Shown: positions 16,380 through 25,701 of the stretch, one piece after another
How the letters are laid out: each line of letters begins with the position of its first letter
How positions within the stretch are numbered: position 1 is the stretch's first letter
Source of the DNA: Frondihabitans sp. PAMC 28766
GTDB taxonomy: Bacteria; Actinomycetota; Actinomycetes; Actinomycetales; Microbacteriaceae
DNA: 64,000 bases
Direction: 5' to 3'
Assembly (NCBI RefSeq): GCF_001577365.1
Contig: NZ_CP014513.1
Location: 3,410,001-3,474,000, forward strand
Notes under the pieces: generated by a model
What the model was told of the DNA's origin: nothing
What the model saw: only the letters and a program-made list of their open reading frames with translations
The model's database searches: none
Made by a program: the position numbers and the translations under genes

Positions 16380-19300
16380 GTGTACAAACGCCGAACGACC
16401 ATATCCGCAGCAGTAGCGGCCACCGCCGCAGGGGCTCTGATGCTGATGACACCGTGGTCGGCTTCGGCCGCACCGGCGACGAGCACCCTCTCGCCGAGCG
16501 CGCAGGCCGCCCTGACTCCGTCGATGGCGACGAAGCTGGCCCAGCACGTCGACAAGAAGGTCATCGTCATCCTCAAGTCGCAGCTCGCGCCGGCGCACGT
16601 CGGCACCAGCGCCGCCAAGCAGCGCTCCACGAAGATCAAGAGCGTGCAGGCACCGGTCGTCTCCGAGCTGAAGCAGGTCAGCGCCACCCACATCAAGACG
16701 TTCACCACGTCGAACATCGTCTCGGCTACCGTCTCGGCGGCCGAGCAGAGCCGTCTCTCGGCCGACCCGGCGGTTGCCGAGGTCATCCCCGACTCCGTCA
16801 TCCACCTCGCGGCCCCCGCCACGACGCCGACGTCGTCCGGCTACCCGACGAGCAGCGCGCTCACCCCCAACGACATCCCCGGAGCGTGCGGTGCGAACGG
16901 CGCCGTGCAGCTCGACCCCGAGGCCCTCTCGCTGATGCACGTCGACTCCGACGACCCGCACGCGGCGACCGCCCGCTCGCTCGGCTTCACCGGCACCGGC
17001 GTCAAGGTGGCCTACATCGCCGACGGCATCGACCCGAGCAACGTCAACTTCCTCCGCAACCCGAACGATCCGACGTCGAGTGCCTTCACCGACACCGAGG
17101 ACTTCACCGGCGACGGCCCCGGCCAGCCGACCACGGGCGGCGAGGCCTTCCTCGACGCCAACTCGATCGCCGGCCAGGGCAAGCACGTCTACGACGTGCA
17201 GAACTTCTCGGCCCAGCCGACCGCGGCGGCCTGCAACATCCGCATCGAGGGTGTGGCGCCCGGCGCGAGCCTCGTCGGCCTCAACGTGTTCGGAGAGAAC
17301 GAGCTCACCACCGAGTCGAACTTCCTCCAGGCCATCGACTACGCGGTGCAGACCGAGCACGTCAACATCCTCAACGAGTCGTTCGGCACGAACGCCTTCC
17401 CCGACGTGCGCACCCTCGACGTGACCGACCAGTTCGACGAGGCCGCGGTCGCCGCAGGAGTCACGGTCACCGTCTCGTCCGGCGACGCCGGCTCGACGAA
17501 CACCATCGGCTCGCCCGCGACCGACCCCGCCGTCATCTCGGTGGGGGCCTCGACCGACCTCCGCTTCTACGCGCAGACCGACTACGCCGACGCGCGCTAC
17601 TTCGCCAAGAACGGCTGGCTGAACAACAACATCTCGTCGCTCTCGTCGGGCGGCACGAACGAGACCGGCGGCACGATCAACCTCGTGGCACCCGGTGAGC
17701 TCAGCTTCGCCTCGTGCGACGCCAGCACGACGTACGCCGACTGCACCGACTTCAAGGGCAACCCCTCCGACGTCGAAGAGTCCGGTGGCACCAGCGAGTC
17801 GGCTCCCTTCACGGCCGGCACCGCAGCACTCGTGATCCAGGCCTACGGCAAGACGCACGGCGGCGCGGTTCCCACCCCCGCGCTGGTCAAACAGATCCTG
17901 GTCTCGACCGCCACCGACCTCGGGGCTCCGGCCACCGAGCAGGGCGCGGGCCTCGTCAACGCCTACAAGGCGGTACAGCTGGCCGGGACGATCCAGAAGC
18001 CGGTCACCCGCACGTCGTCGCAGGATGCCAGCCTCGTCAAGTCGGCCGTCTCGCTGCAGGCCACCTCGACGCCCAGCGCTCGTGAGAGCCTCCCGGTCAC
18101 GGTCACCAACTCGGGCTCGCGCCCGCAGCTGGTCGGTGTCTCGACCCGCGCCATCGGCCCCGACCAGAACGTGCAGACCGGCAGCGTGACGCTCAGCGAC
18201 ACGGCCAGCCCGCAGATCATCGGGTTCCAGGGCCTGCCGAACAACTACGAGAAGTTCACCTTCACCGTGAAGCCCGGCCAGAACCGCCTCGACGCCTCGC
18301 TCGCCTACCCGGGCGACCCGGCCCTGGGCAACAACCAGCGGGTCCGGATGGACCTCATCGACCCGACGGGCAAGTTCGCGGCCCACTCGTTCGCCCAGGG
18401 TGTCGGCAACTACGGCAACAGTGACGTGGTGAACCCGACTCCCGGCACCTGGACGGGCTACGTCTTCGGCCTCACGACGAAAGACAGCGGCACCAACGGC
18501 AAGGTCGTCTGGCGCACCGCCACGCAGAAGTACGTGCCGTTCGGCAGCGTCTCGAACCCCACCCTGCTGCTCGGGGCCGGCCAGAGCAAGACGATCCGCG
18601 TCACGGAGACGACCCCGTCGTCGCCCGGCGACTCGTCCGGCTCGGTCGTCTTCACCTCGAAGGCCGGCACCACCGGCGTCAGCACCATCCCGGTCACTCT
18701 CCGCAGCACCATCGACGTCGCGCACGGCGGCCGCTTCAGCGGCACGCTGACCGGCGGCAACGGCCGCCCCAACGGCCAGGGCCAGGAGCAGTACTACGAG
18801 TTCTCGGTGCCGCGCGGTGTGCACAACATCACGGCGAGCACCACGCTCGCCAACGATGCCGAGAACCCGATCGGCGAGTACCTCGTCAGCCCGGACGGCA
18901 ACACGCTGGGCTACGGCCAGAACAGCACCGAGGGCACGTCGACCCTCTCGGCGACGGCCTGGACCGTCGACCCGACCCCCGGTGTCTGGACTCTGATCGT
19001 CGACTTTGCGTCGCCGGTCGTCGGCAACGAGGTCTCCGACCCCTACACCGGCAGCGTCGCGTTCAACGCGGCGAAGGCCAGCGCACCGGGTCTGCCGACG
19101 GGGGGCAAGCTCGCAGCAGGCAAGGCGGTGACCGTGCCCGTCACGATCACGAACAACGGCAAGGCCCCTGAGGACTTCTTCGTCGACCCGCGTCTCAACA
19201 CGTCGGCGATCCTGCCCCTCACCGGTCTCGACCAGACGTCGGGCCTCGCCCTGCCGCTGACGACGAGCGAGCCGGAGTGGTTCGTGCCGACCCAGTCGTC

Positions 19301-19820
19301 GGGCCTCGGCATCACGGCCACGTCGTCGCTGCCGATCGAGTTCGACGCCGGCCTCTTCCAGGGCGACCCCGACCTCGGCAGCACGCCGACGGCCGAGAGC
19401 ACCGGGTCGTTGTGCGCGACGAGCGAGAGCCTGTCGTACACGCCGACCGGAGGCAAGGTGGGCGCGGGCGGCTGGTTCGCGGCACCGACGGAGTGCGGCC
19501 CCTACGCGGCTCCCGCCACGCCCGGCACCGCCGACATCCAGGCGAGCGTCGTGACCAAGCCCTTCGATGCGGCAGTCACGTCGACGACCGGTGACTTCGA
19601 AGAGCTCGCGGTGAACCCGAACGACGAGAACCTCGCGCCGGTCGTGATCGCCCCGGGTGCCTCCGCGGTCGTCAAGGTGACGATCACCCCGCGTGGGGCG
19701 AGCGGGACGAAGGTCAACGGCACGCTCTACGTCGACGACTACGTGAACGCGGTCCCGCCGTACGGGCAGACGTCGACCGACGAGCTCTTCGGCCTCCCCT
19801 ACAGCTACACGATCAAGTAG
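16380..19820 (+). CDS. Large secreted S8-type serine peptidase with a non-canonical triad
   Basis: A 1,146-residue exported protein. The GTG start after GGAGG gives a signal peptide (KRRTTISAAVAATAAGALML, then MTPWSASA) with cleavage near SASA-AP. An inhibitor-like propeptide precedes the S8 domain, which has VKVAYIADGID, the oxyanion Asn in ILNESFG and the nucleophile in GTSESAPFTAG. The canonical HGTH box is replaced by QGKHVYDV and the DTG aspartate position reads ADG, so the usual Asp and His are not in their standard places. The C-terminal half looks like several beta-sandwich domains and has no anchor motif. A strong terminator follows. It is probably a secreted protease or a divergent relative. 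Confidence 0.88.
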   Translation: MYKRRTTISAAVAATAAGALMLMTPWSASAAPATSTLSPSAQAALTPSMATKLAQHVDKKVIVILKSQLAPAHVGTSAAKQRSTKIKSVQAPVVSELKQVSATHIKTFTTSNIVSATVSAAEQSRLSADPAVAEVIPDSVIHLAAPATTPTSSGYPTSSALTPNDIPGACGANGAVQLDPEALSLMHVDSDDPHAATARSLGFTGTGVKVAYIADGIDPSNVNFLRNPNDPTSSAFTDTEDFTGDGPGQPTTGGEAFLDANSIAGQGKHVYDVQNFSAQPTAAACNIRIEGVAPGASLVGLNVFGENELTTESNFLQAIDYAVQTEHVNILNESFGTNAFPDVRTLDVTDQFDEAAVAAGVTVTVSSGDAGSTNTIGSPATDPAVISVGASTDLRFYAQTDYADARYFAKNGWLNNNISSLSSGGTNETGGTINLVAPGELSFASCDASTTYADCTDFKGNPSDVEESGGTSESAPFTAGTAALVIQAYGKTHGGAVPTPALVKQILVSTATDLGAPATEQGAGLVNAYKAVQLAGTIQKPVTRTSSQDASLVKSAVSLQATSTPSARESLPVTVTNSGSRPQLVGVSTRAIGPDQNVQTGSVTLSDTASPQIIGFQGLPNNYEKFTFTVKPGQNRLDASLAYPGDPALGNNQRVRMDLIDPTGKFAAHSFAQGVGNYGNSDVVNPTPGTWTGYVFGLTTKDSGTNGKVVWRTATQKYVPFGSVSNPTLLLGAGQSKTIRVTETTPSSPGDSSGSVVFTSKAGTTGVSTIPVTLRSTIDVAHGGRFSGTLTGGNGRPNGQGQEQYYEFSVPRGVHNITASTTLANDAENPIGEYLVSPDGNTLGYGQNSTEGTSTLSATAWTVDPTPGVWTLIVDFASPVVGNEVSDPYTGSVAFNAAKASAPGLPTGGKLAAGKAVTVPVTITNNGKAPEDFFVDPRLNTSAILPLTGLDQTSGLALPLTTSEPEWFVPTQSSGLGITATSSLPIEFDAGLFQGDPDLGSTPTAESTGSLCATSESLSYTPTGGKVGAGGWFAAPTECGPYAAPATPGTADIQASVVTKPFDAAVTSTTGDFEELAVNPNDENLAPVVIAPGASAVVKVTITPRGASGTKVNGTLYVDDYVNAVPPYGQTSTDELFGLPYSYTIK

Positions 19821-19823
19821 CGG

Positions 19824-19879
19824 ACGACGACAACGGCCGTGCAGCCCGCTTCGGAGGGCGGCACGGCCGTTGTCGTCGT
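19824..19879. terminator. Strong hairpin terminator after the S8 protease gene
   Basis: A perfect 19-bp stem, 19824-19842 paired with 19861-19879, with an 18-base loop, begins four bases after the protease stop. There is no long T-run, as is common in GC-rich actinobacteria. It can act for both converging genes. Confidence 0.88.
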
Positions 19880-19883
19880 GGGC

Positions 19884-19956
19884 GGTCAGTGCGCGTCGCA
19901 GGTCAGTGCGCGTCGCAAGTCAATGCGCGTCGCAGGTCAGTGCGCGTCGCAGCTCA
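19884..19956. repeat. 17-bp tandem repeats abutting the SDR stop codon
   Basis: Units of GGTCAGTGCGCGTCGCA start at 19884, 19901, 19918 and 19935, and a degenerate fifth unit runs into the 3' end of the SDR gene. Read on the minus strand, each unit begins with CAY-TGA, the last codon and stop of that gene. The array therefore looks like slippage copies of the gene end. Confidence 0.85.
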
Positions 19957-20724
19957 ATGCATATAGAGCCCGCCGTCGACGTTGAGCGTCTGGCCCGTGA
20001 TCCAGCCGGCGTCGGCCCCGATCAAGAACTCGATGGCGGCGCCGATGTCGTCCGGGGTGCCGACGCGACGGATCAGGAGATCCTCGGCGAGCTCTTCTTT
20101 GCGCTCGTCGGTGAGCGTGCCGCCCATGATGTCGGTGTCGATCGGGCCCGGGGCGATCGCGTTCGCGGTGACACCGAACTCACCGAGCTCGCGGGCGAGC
20201 GAGCGCATGAGGCCGATCACGCCGGCCTTCGCCACCGAGTAGGGCGTCTTGCTGAAGGTGCCGCCACCGCGCTGGGCCGAGACCGACGACAGGCTGACGA
20301 TACGGCCGACGCCCGAGCGCACGAGGCTCTGGGCCACGCGCTGCGACACGTTGTGCACGCCGTCGAGGTTGATGCTCATCACGCGGCGCCATTCGTCGGC
20401 GTCGAGCTCGAGGTAGGGCACCGGCGACGAGACGCCCGCGATGTTGGCGAGGGCTGTGAGCGGCGGCAGTTTGGCTTCGAGCTCGTCGACGGCCGCCTGC
20501 ACGGCGCCCCGGTCGACGACGTCTGCGCCGACACCGTGGGCCTCGACTCCGAAACGGTCGTGCAGCTCGGCCGCGAGATCGGCGCACGCGCCCCCGTCGA
20601 GGTCGAGCAGCCCGACGTTCCAGCCGTGCTCGGCGAGACGGGTGGCGGTGGCGCGGCCGATGCCGCGGAGGGATGCCGCACCGGTGACGACGACGGTCGG
20701 CGAGGTGGGGAAGGAGGTGGTCAT
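19954..20724 (-). CDS. Short-chain dehydrogenase/reductase (FabG-like)
   Basis: A 256-residue classical SDR: cofactor motif VTGAASLRGIGRATATRLAE, ANIAG (NNAG-like), catalytic Ser in IVSLSSVSAQ and the YSVAKAG Tyr-x-x-x-Lys. It has a normal C-terminus, GWITGQTLNVDGGLYMH. It oxidises or reduces a hydroxyl/keto group with NAD(P)H. The start MTTSFPTS gives the family length; the longer frame adds a charged non-homologous stretch. It lies 49 bp downstream of the aldo/keto reductase and is the third gene of the GH39 operon, suggesting a role in sugar oxidoreduction. Confidence 0.92.
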   Translation of the reverse strand: MTTSFPTSPTVVVTGAASLRGIGRATATRLAEHGWNVGLLDLDGGACADLAAELHDRFGVEAHGVGADVVDRGAVQAAVDELEAKLPPLTALANIAGVSSPVPYLELDADEWRRVMSINLDGVHNVSQRVAQSLVRSGVGRIVSLSSVSAQRGGGTFSKTPYSVAKAGVIGLMRSLARELGEFGVTANAIAPGPIDTDIMGGTLTDERKEELAEDLLIRRVGTPDDIGAAIEFLIGADAGWITGQTLNVDGGLYMH

Positions 20725-20773
20725 GGGACGAGCTCTTCTCTGGCTGTTCGAAGAATCTGAGTGTGTGTAACGT

Positions 20774-21625
20774 TCAGCGGATCTGGGTGATCTCGAAGGT
20801 CGCAGGATCCCCGCCGACCCTGACCCCGGTCTCGAGCGAGTCGATCGCGCGCCGGTCGGCATCGCTCAGCCGCAGCCCCGTCACGTCGAGGTTCTCGGCC
20901 ATCCGCTCGGGCCTGACGCTCTTGGGGATGACGACCCGCCCGTGGGCGAGATGCCAGGCCAGGATCACCTGCGCGGGTGTCGCACCGAGGCGTCGAGCGA
21001 TCCCCGCCACGACCGGCGAGCCGAGGTCGGCGCCCTGCCCGAGAGGGCTGTACGCCTCGACCTTGATGCCGTGCTGCTCGCACAGCGCCGTGAGTTCGCG
21101 CTGCTGGAAGGTCGGGTGCACCTCCAACTGGTTGAGGGCCGGCCTCGTCGACGTCGACGCGAGCAGCCGCTCGAGGTGCTCGGCCAAGAAGTTGGAGACC
21201 CCGATCGACCGGACGAGCCCGTCGCCGACGGCCGCCTCCATGTCGCTCCAACTCTCGCGGTAGAGGTCGCGCGCCGGCGACGGCCAGTGGATGAGGTAGA
21301 CGTCGATGTGATCGACCCCCAGCGCGTCGCGGCTCCGCTCGATGGCCTCTCGTGTCGACCGTGCCCCCTGGTTGCCGTTCCGCAGCTTGGTCGTCACGAC
21401 GATCTCGTCGCGCGGCACGCCGCTCGCCTGAATGCCCGCGCCGACGCCGGCCTCGTTGTTGTAGGCGGCAGCGGTGTCGATCAACCGGTAGCCCGCGGCG
21501 AGGGCGTCTTCGACGGCCTTCTGCGCCTCATCGGGCGGGATCTGGAAGACGCCGAAGCCGACCTGCGGCAGCACGACTCCCCCGCCGACATCCACGCCCG
21601 CCGTGGAAGGGCCCGTCTCGGCCAT
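20774..21625 (-). CDS. Aldo/keto reductase (AKR5/2,5-diketo-gluconate reductase-like)
   Basis: A 283-residue (alpha/beta)8 aldo/keto reductase. The catalytic residues are visible: Asp in RLIDTAAAY, Tyr in AYNNEAGVG, Lys in VVTTKLRN and His in VYLIHWPSP. The C-terminal VIPKSVRPERMAENLDV is the NADPH-binding signature. The start ATG shares a base with the stop of the upstream GH39 gene (TGATG), so it is translationally coupled. It probably reduces a sugar aldehyde or ketone linked to products of the glycosidase. The specific sugar cannot be determined. Confidence 0.93.
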   Translation of the reverse strand: MAETGPSTAGVDVGGGVVLPQVGFGVFQIPPDEAQKAVEDALAAGYRLIDTAAAYNNEAGVGAGIQASGVPRDEIVVTTKLRNGNQGARSTREAIERSRDALGVDHIDVYLIHWPSPARDLYRESWSDMEAAVGDGLVRSIGVSNFLAEHLERLLASTSTRPALNQLEVHPTFQQRELTALCEQHGIKVEAYSPLGQGADLGSPVVAGIARRLGATPAQVILAWHLAHGRVVIPKSVRPERMAENLDVTGLRLSDADRRAIDSLETGVRVGGDPATFEITQIR

Positions 21626-23360
21626 CACGCGACCTCGGGGGTCAGCACGAGCACCGAGACCGCGGTCGACGGCAGCGAGACGGGCAGCTCGACAGCCCCG
21701 TCGGTCGGCGACACGGTGCTCGGCTCGTCGAGCAGCTCGAGCCCCTGCCGGTCGCGGATCGCGGAGAGCTGCTCCGGTGTCGGATCCTGCGGGCTGCCGA
21801 GGCTCTTCCACACCGTGTGCGAGTTGCTGTGCGTTCTGTCGATACGGAAGTGCTCGAGACGGTAGCTGGCCGAGGCGAGCCCGGTGATCGAGACGCTGAC
21901 CGGCACCTCTGCGTCGCCGCGGTGGTACTGGTCGTCGGCGTGCCGGTAGACCAGGGCGGTGACGCGGCCGTCGTCGGATGCCGAGGCGAGAACGTCGACC
22001 TCTTCGGGAGCCCCGGTCTCGAGGGTGTCGTCGAGCTCGTCGACGTGCCAGCTCGCGTCCGAGGTGGCCGGCAGACGGCGGTCGCCGAGGAGGCCGAGAG
22101 CGCGGTAGGCGTTGAAGAACGGCTTCTCGACGCCGCCCGCGGTGAGGAAGGCCCGAGTGCCCTCGAAGTAGCGCTCGCCTTCGAAGTAGAAGCTCCACGT
22201 GGTCGCGCGGTTGACGCTCGCGATCTCCTGTTCGTTGAGGTCGAGGATCTTCTTCATCAGGTTGATCTGGAAGACCGGGTAGTACTCGGTGTTCTGGAAC
22301 TCGAAGTTCGAGTTGTCGTACACACCCCAGTGCGCAGGCACCCCGGCGTCGCACTCGTCGACGATCGCCGGGAGGCTCGCGATCGACGGGAACTCGGCCA
22401 TCACCCGCAGCAGCGTGCGCATCTCGTAGAGCATCTTGCCGGTCGAGGGCGACTGCTTCTCGGGCGCCTCGGCACCGAGCACGCCGTAGGTGCGCCACGG
22501 CGTGAAGTGCGAGCCCTTGGTGTGGAACGACACGAAGTCGATGGGCAGAGCACGGTCGACGACGAAGGCGAGGAAGTCGCGGAGGAAGGTGACGCCGTTC
22601 GCCCCGCCGGTCACCGTGGGGCCGCCGACCTTCGCGTCGGGCAGCACGCTGCGCACCGCATTCGCGGTGGCCTCGTAGAGGTCGCAGAACTCCTGGTGGG
22701 TGCCGCGCCAGTAGAAGATGTCGGGTTCGTTCCACAGCTCCCAGAGCCAGGTCGAGACCTCCGCCTCGCCGTAGCGCTCGAGCGAGTGCCGTGCGAGGGC
22801 GGCCACGAGGTCACCCCACTTGCCGAGGTCTTTCGGCGGGTACGACCACTGCCCGGCCTCGTAGGCGCTGTAGACGGTGGGGCTGTCGATGATCGTGTGC
22901 TCGGCCAGGGCGCGATCGGGCAGAAGGTCGCGGGGCGTGAAGCCGAGCTCGACCAGCACATGGTGGCCGGCCCCGACGATGGCGTCGTACGTGTCGTCGA
23001 CGATCTGGAAGTCGTAGACCGGGTTGCCCGCGGCGTCCTCGTGATAGACGTTGCCGCTGCCGAAGTGAGGCAGGCCGAAGCCCGATCCGCTCATGAAGAC
23101 GTAGTGCGGCCGCACGTGGAAGGGCCGGCCCGACGTCCCGGCGATGTCCTTCAAGAGGCGCTTGCCCGTCGGCGTGTACGTCCAGTTGATCTCGTCGTAG
23201 CCGAGGCTCTCCCAGACCGGCTCGAGCACGGTGCCCTCGGCGCCGGCGTCGATGTCGACCCGGGCGCTGGTGACGTGGGCGGCTTCAGGATCATGGGGGC
23301 GAACTGGGGCACGCCGCTCGCGACCGCCGTCCCCGGGTTCTTGTCCTCTGCGATGGTCAT
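21625..23360 (-). CDS. GH39-type glycoside hydrolase (beta-xylosidase-like), frameshifted near 23283
   Basis: About 578 residues if repaired. It starts at MTIAEDKNPGTAVASGVPQF after AGAGGACCACA; near 23280-23288 one missing base separates this N-terminus from the body starting AHVTSARVDIDAGAEG. The body has the GH39 fold: the acid/base glutamate in WLWELWNEPDIFYW (Asn-Glu-Pro), the nucleophile in PAIVDECDAG and a C-terminal beta-sandwich. Family members are retaining beta-xylosidases or alpha-iduronidases. No signal peptide is present, so it acts on imported oligosaccharides. It is first in an operon with an aldo/keto reductase and SDR, under the shared 24-bp element. Confidence 0.88.
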
Positions 23361-23484
23361 TGTGGTCCTCTCCGTCGGGGTCCTGGGGTCGAGACGTCTC
23401 GTGCACACGTCGGGGTGATTCCACCTCGCCGACGGCCGCAGCCGGTAGCCTCGTGCCAACGACTCTCGTCCCGTCGCGACGACG

Positions 23485-23508
23485 TTGTCAAGGAATAATT
23501 GTTAACAA
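23485..23508 (-). promoter_or_regulatory. 24-bp operator/promoter element for the GH39 operon (copy A)
   Basis: Read on the minus strand: TTGTTAACAAT, then TA, then TTCCTTGACAA. The first half is a palindrome (ATTGTTAACAAT at 23498-23509) typical of a GntR/FadR operator. The second half supplies TTGACA (23486-23491) as a -35 box directed at the GH39 gene. It also lies 18 bp upstream of the regulator start and could mediate autoregulation. Confidence 0.8.
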
Positions 23509-23526
23509 TCTTTGCTTGGAGTCCGC

Positions 23527-24207
23527 ATGGCGCTTCCTGATCAGATCGTGTTCGACGTCAGCCCTGCCCTCTCGCAGAACGTCGTCGACGCTCTTCGCGA
23601 CATGATCGCGTCGGGGCGGGTGGGCGAAGGCGAGCACCTCAAAGAGAGCGAGCTCGCCGAAGCGCTGGGTGTCAGTCGCGGCCCTGTGCGCGAAGCCTTC
23701 CAACAGCTCGCCAACGAGGGCTTCATCGAGCTGCGCCGGCACCGCGGCGCCTTCGTCACGACCCTCCGTCGGCGCGACATCGAAGAGGTCTACTCGCTGC
23801 GGATCGCGCTCGAACGGCTCGCCATGCAGCGCGCAGCGAGCCGGATCACCCCGGAGATCGCTCAGCGGATGGACGACGTGCTGACCGCCATGCAGAACGT
23901 CGCCCCCACAACGACGGCGGCCGAGGCCGTCGCCCTCGACCTCGAGTTCCACGACCTCGTCTACGAGGCCGCCGACCACGATCGACTCCTGCGGTCGTGG
24001 CGCTTCATCCGCAGCCAGGTCGCGTTCTTTCTCCAGGTGCGCAACCGCGCCCACCCCGACTTCGTCTCGGTCGGCTACGCCGAGCACCGCCAGATTCGAG
24101 ACGTGCTGCTCACCGGCGATCCTGACGCGGCGGAGGCGGCCATCGTCGATCACGTCAAAGGCACGCTCGTGCGCCTCTTGAGCGACCATGACGGTGACGA
24201 GAGCTGA
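23527..24207 (+). CDS. GntR-family (FadR/FCD) transcriptional regulator
   Basis: A 226-residue regulator with an N-terminal winged helix (VVDALRDMIASGRVGEGEHL and ELAEALGVSRGPVREAFQQL) and a C-terminal FCD helical effector domain (DLEFHDLVYEAADHDRLLRS and EHRQIRDVLLTGDPDAAEAA), with the Asp/His residues that bind a metal and carboxylate or sugar acid ligand. It starts at the ATG at 23527. It stands between the divergent GH39 operon and the ABC importer operon, both of which carry the same palindromic element, so it is the obvious candidate regulator of both. The ligand is unknown. Confidence 0.93.
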   Translation: MALPDQIVFDVSPALSQNVVDALRDMIASGRVGEGEHLKESELAEALGVSRGPVREAFQQLANEGFIELRRHRGAFVTTLRRRDIEEVYSLRIALERLAMQRAASRITPEIAQRMDDVLTAMQNVAPTTTAAEAVALDLEFHDLVYEAADHDRLLRSWRFIRSQVAFFLQVRNRAHPDFVSVGYAEHRQIRDVLLTGDPDAAEAAIVDHVKGTLVRLLSDHDGDES

Positions 24208-24256
24208 CCCGTCGTACCGAGCCCGCGCATCCTGCAGGTTTTCGCCGTCTGAGCTT

Positions 24257-24280
24257 TTGTTAACAATCTTTCCTTGACAA
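24257..24280 (+). promoter_or_regulatory. 24-bp operator/promoter element for the ABC importer operon (copy B)
   Basis: TTGTTAACAAT, then CT, then TTCCTTGACAA: 22 of 24 bases match copy A upstream of the GH39 operon, in the opposite orientation. TTGACA at 24274-24279 is a consensus -35 box. GATGCT 17 bp later (24297-24302) is a plausible weak -10. A repressor on the palindrome would block RNA polymerase. Confidence 0.8.
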
Positions 24281-24352
24281 AGCTACGGCTCGCGCCGATG
24301 CTGGGTCCCACCGCGTCGCAACGACGACGTTCCGCGGACGAAAGGACGACCA

Positions 24353-25701
24353 GTGCTCACTCGACGCACCTGGAGACGGCACCGGCTGATGGCGATCGCC
24401 GTCGTAGCCGCGGCGGTGGCAGCGCTCTCGGGCTGCTCCTCCTCGGCCGGCAGCAGCTACAACTCCAACGCCTCCTGCAGCAACACGATCGACAAGCCGA
24501 ACGCGACCAAGATCACCGTCTGGTCGTGGTCGCCCACGATCGAGGTCGCCTCCGACGCGTTCAACAAGGCGCACAGCGACGTCCAGGCGTGCATCGCCAA
24601 CGTGGGGGCCGGCACAGCCGAGTACAACAAGCTCAACACGGCGATCGCCGCCGGCAGCGGGGCCCCGACGTCGCCATGATCGAGACCGAGTACCTCTCGA
24701 GCTTCGAGATCCGCGGCGCTCTCGTCGACCTGTCGAAGTACGGCGCCGAGAAGGTGCGGCAGAACTTCTCGGCCGGCACGCTGAAGGACATCTCGAGCGA
24801 CGGCGACATCTACGCCATCCCCGACGACGGCGGCCCGGTCGCCCTGATGTACCGCAAGGACATCTTCGACAAATATCACCTCACCGTGCCGACCACGTGG
24901 GCCCAGTTCGAGGCCGATGCGGTGAAGCTCAAGGCCGAGGGCGGCCCGGCCATGGCCGACTTCCCCAGCGACACCCCGCAGTTCCAGCAGTCGCTCGCCA
25001 ACCAGGCCGGGTCGAAGGCCTTCGAGTACAACCAGTCGAACCGCACGTCGATCGGCATCGACACCGACAACGCGGCCTGGCAGAAGGTCATGACCTTCTG
25101 GCAGGGCATGATCTCGAAGAACCTCGTGGCGACGACCGGCGAGCAGACCACCGACTACACGGCAGGCCTCGGCGACGGCAAGTACGCCACGATGATCGCG
25201 CCGTCGTGGGAGCCGGGCCACCTCACCGGCAACGGCTTCGCACCCGGCAAGGGCAGCCCGTGGCGGGTCGCCCCCCTGCCGCAGTGGGCCGCCGGCGACA
25301 ACGCCCAGGTCAACTGGGGCGGGTCGACCTACACGGTGACCACCCAGAGCAAGCACCCGAAGCTCGCCGCCGAGGTCGCGATCTACCTCTTCAACGACGA
25401 GACGCCGACGACCATCGGCGCGCACTTCCCCCAGCACGTGCCGACCCAGAAGCGCAGCTGGTTCGCCCCGGCCAAAGACCCCTTCTTCGCCTACCAGCAG
25501 GCCAACAAAGAGGTCTGGATCCCGGCGTCGGCCGGCTACAAGGGCACCGTCTACAGCCCCTTCCAGCAGTTCTACTACGCCCAGGTCAACACGGCGGCCA
25601 TCGCGATCGCAGCCGGCAAGCCCGTCGACGCCGCCCTCCAGAAACTCCAGTCGACCACCGTCTCGTACGCCCAGAGCCAGGGATTCCAGGTGAAGAAATG
25701 A
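24353..25701 (+). CDS. ABC transporter sugar-binding lipoprotein (family 1), frameshifted at 24659-24666
   Basis: About 449 residues if repaired. The GTG start follows AAAGGACGACCA. A lipoprotein signal ends in the lipobox LSGC, so the mature protein is anchored outside the membrane. ATKITVWSWSPTIEVASDAF is the usual family start. At GGGGCCCC one base is missing: the first frame stops after AAGSGAPTSP, while the other frame resumes DVAMIETEYLSSFEIRGALV. The remainder (DIYAIPDDGGPVALMYRKDI and so on) is intact. It binds a sugar for the two permeases downstream; ATG of the first permease overlaps the stop. No ATPase gene is adjacent, as is common for such loci that share MsiK-type ATPases. Confidence 0.9.

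Noticed and set aside
16359..18824. An 821-codon open frame on the minus strand opposite the S8 protease gene
   Set aside because: It is the GC-rich antisense shadow of the protease; composition is Arg/Gly/Val/Asp repetitive, it has no motifs and it covers the terminator-bounded gene on the other strand.
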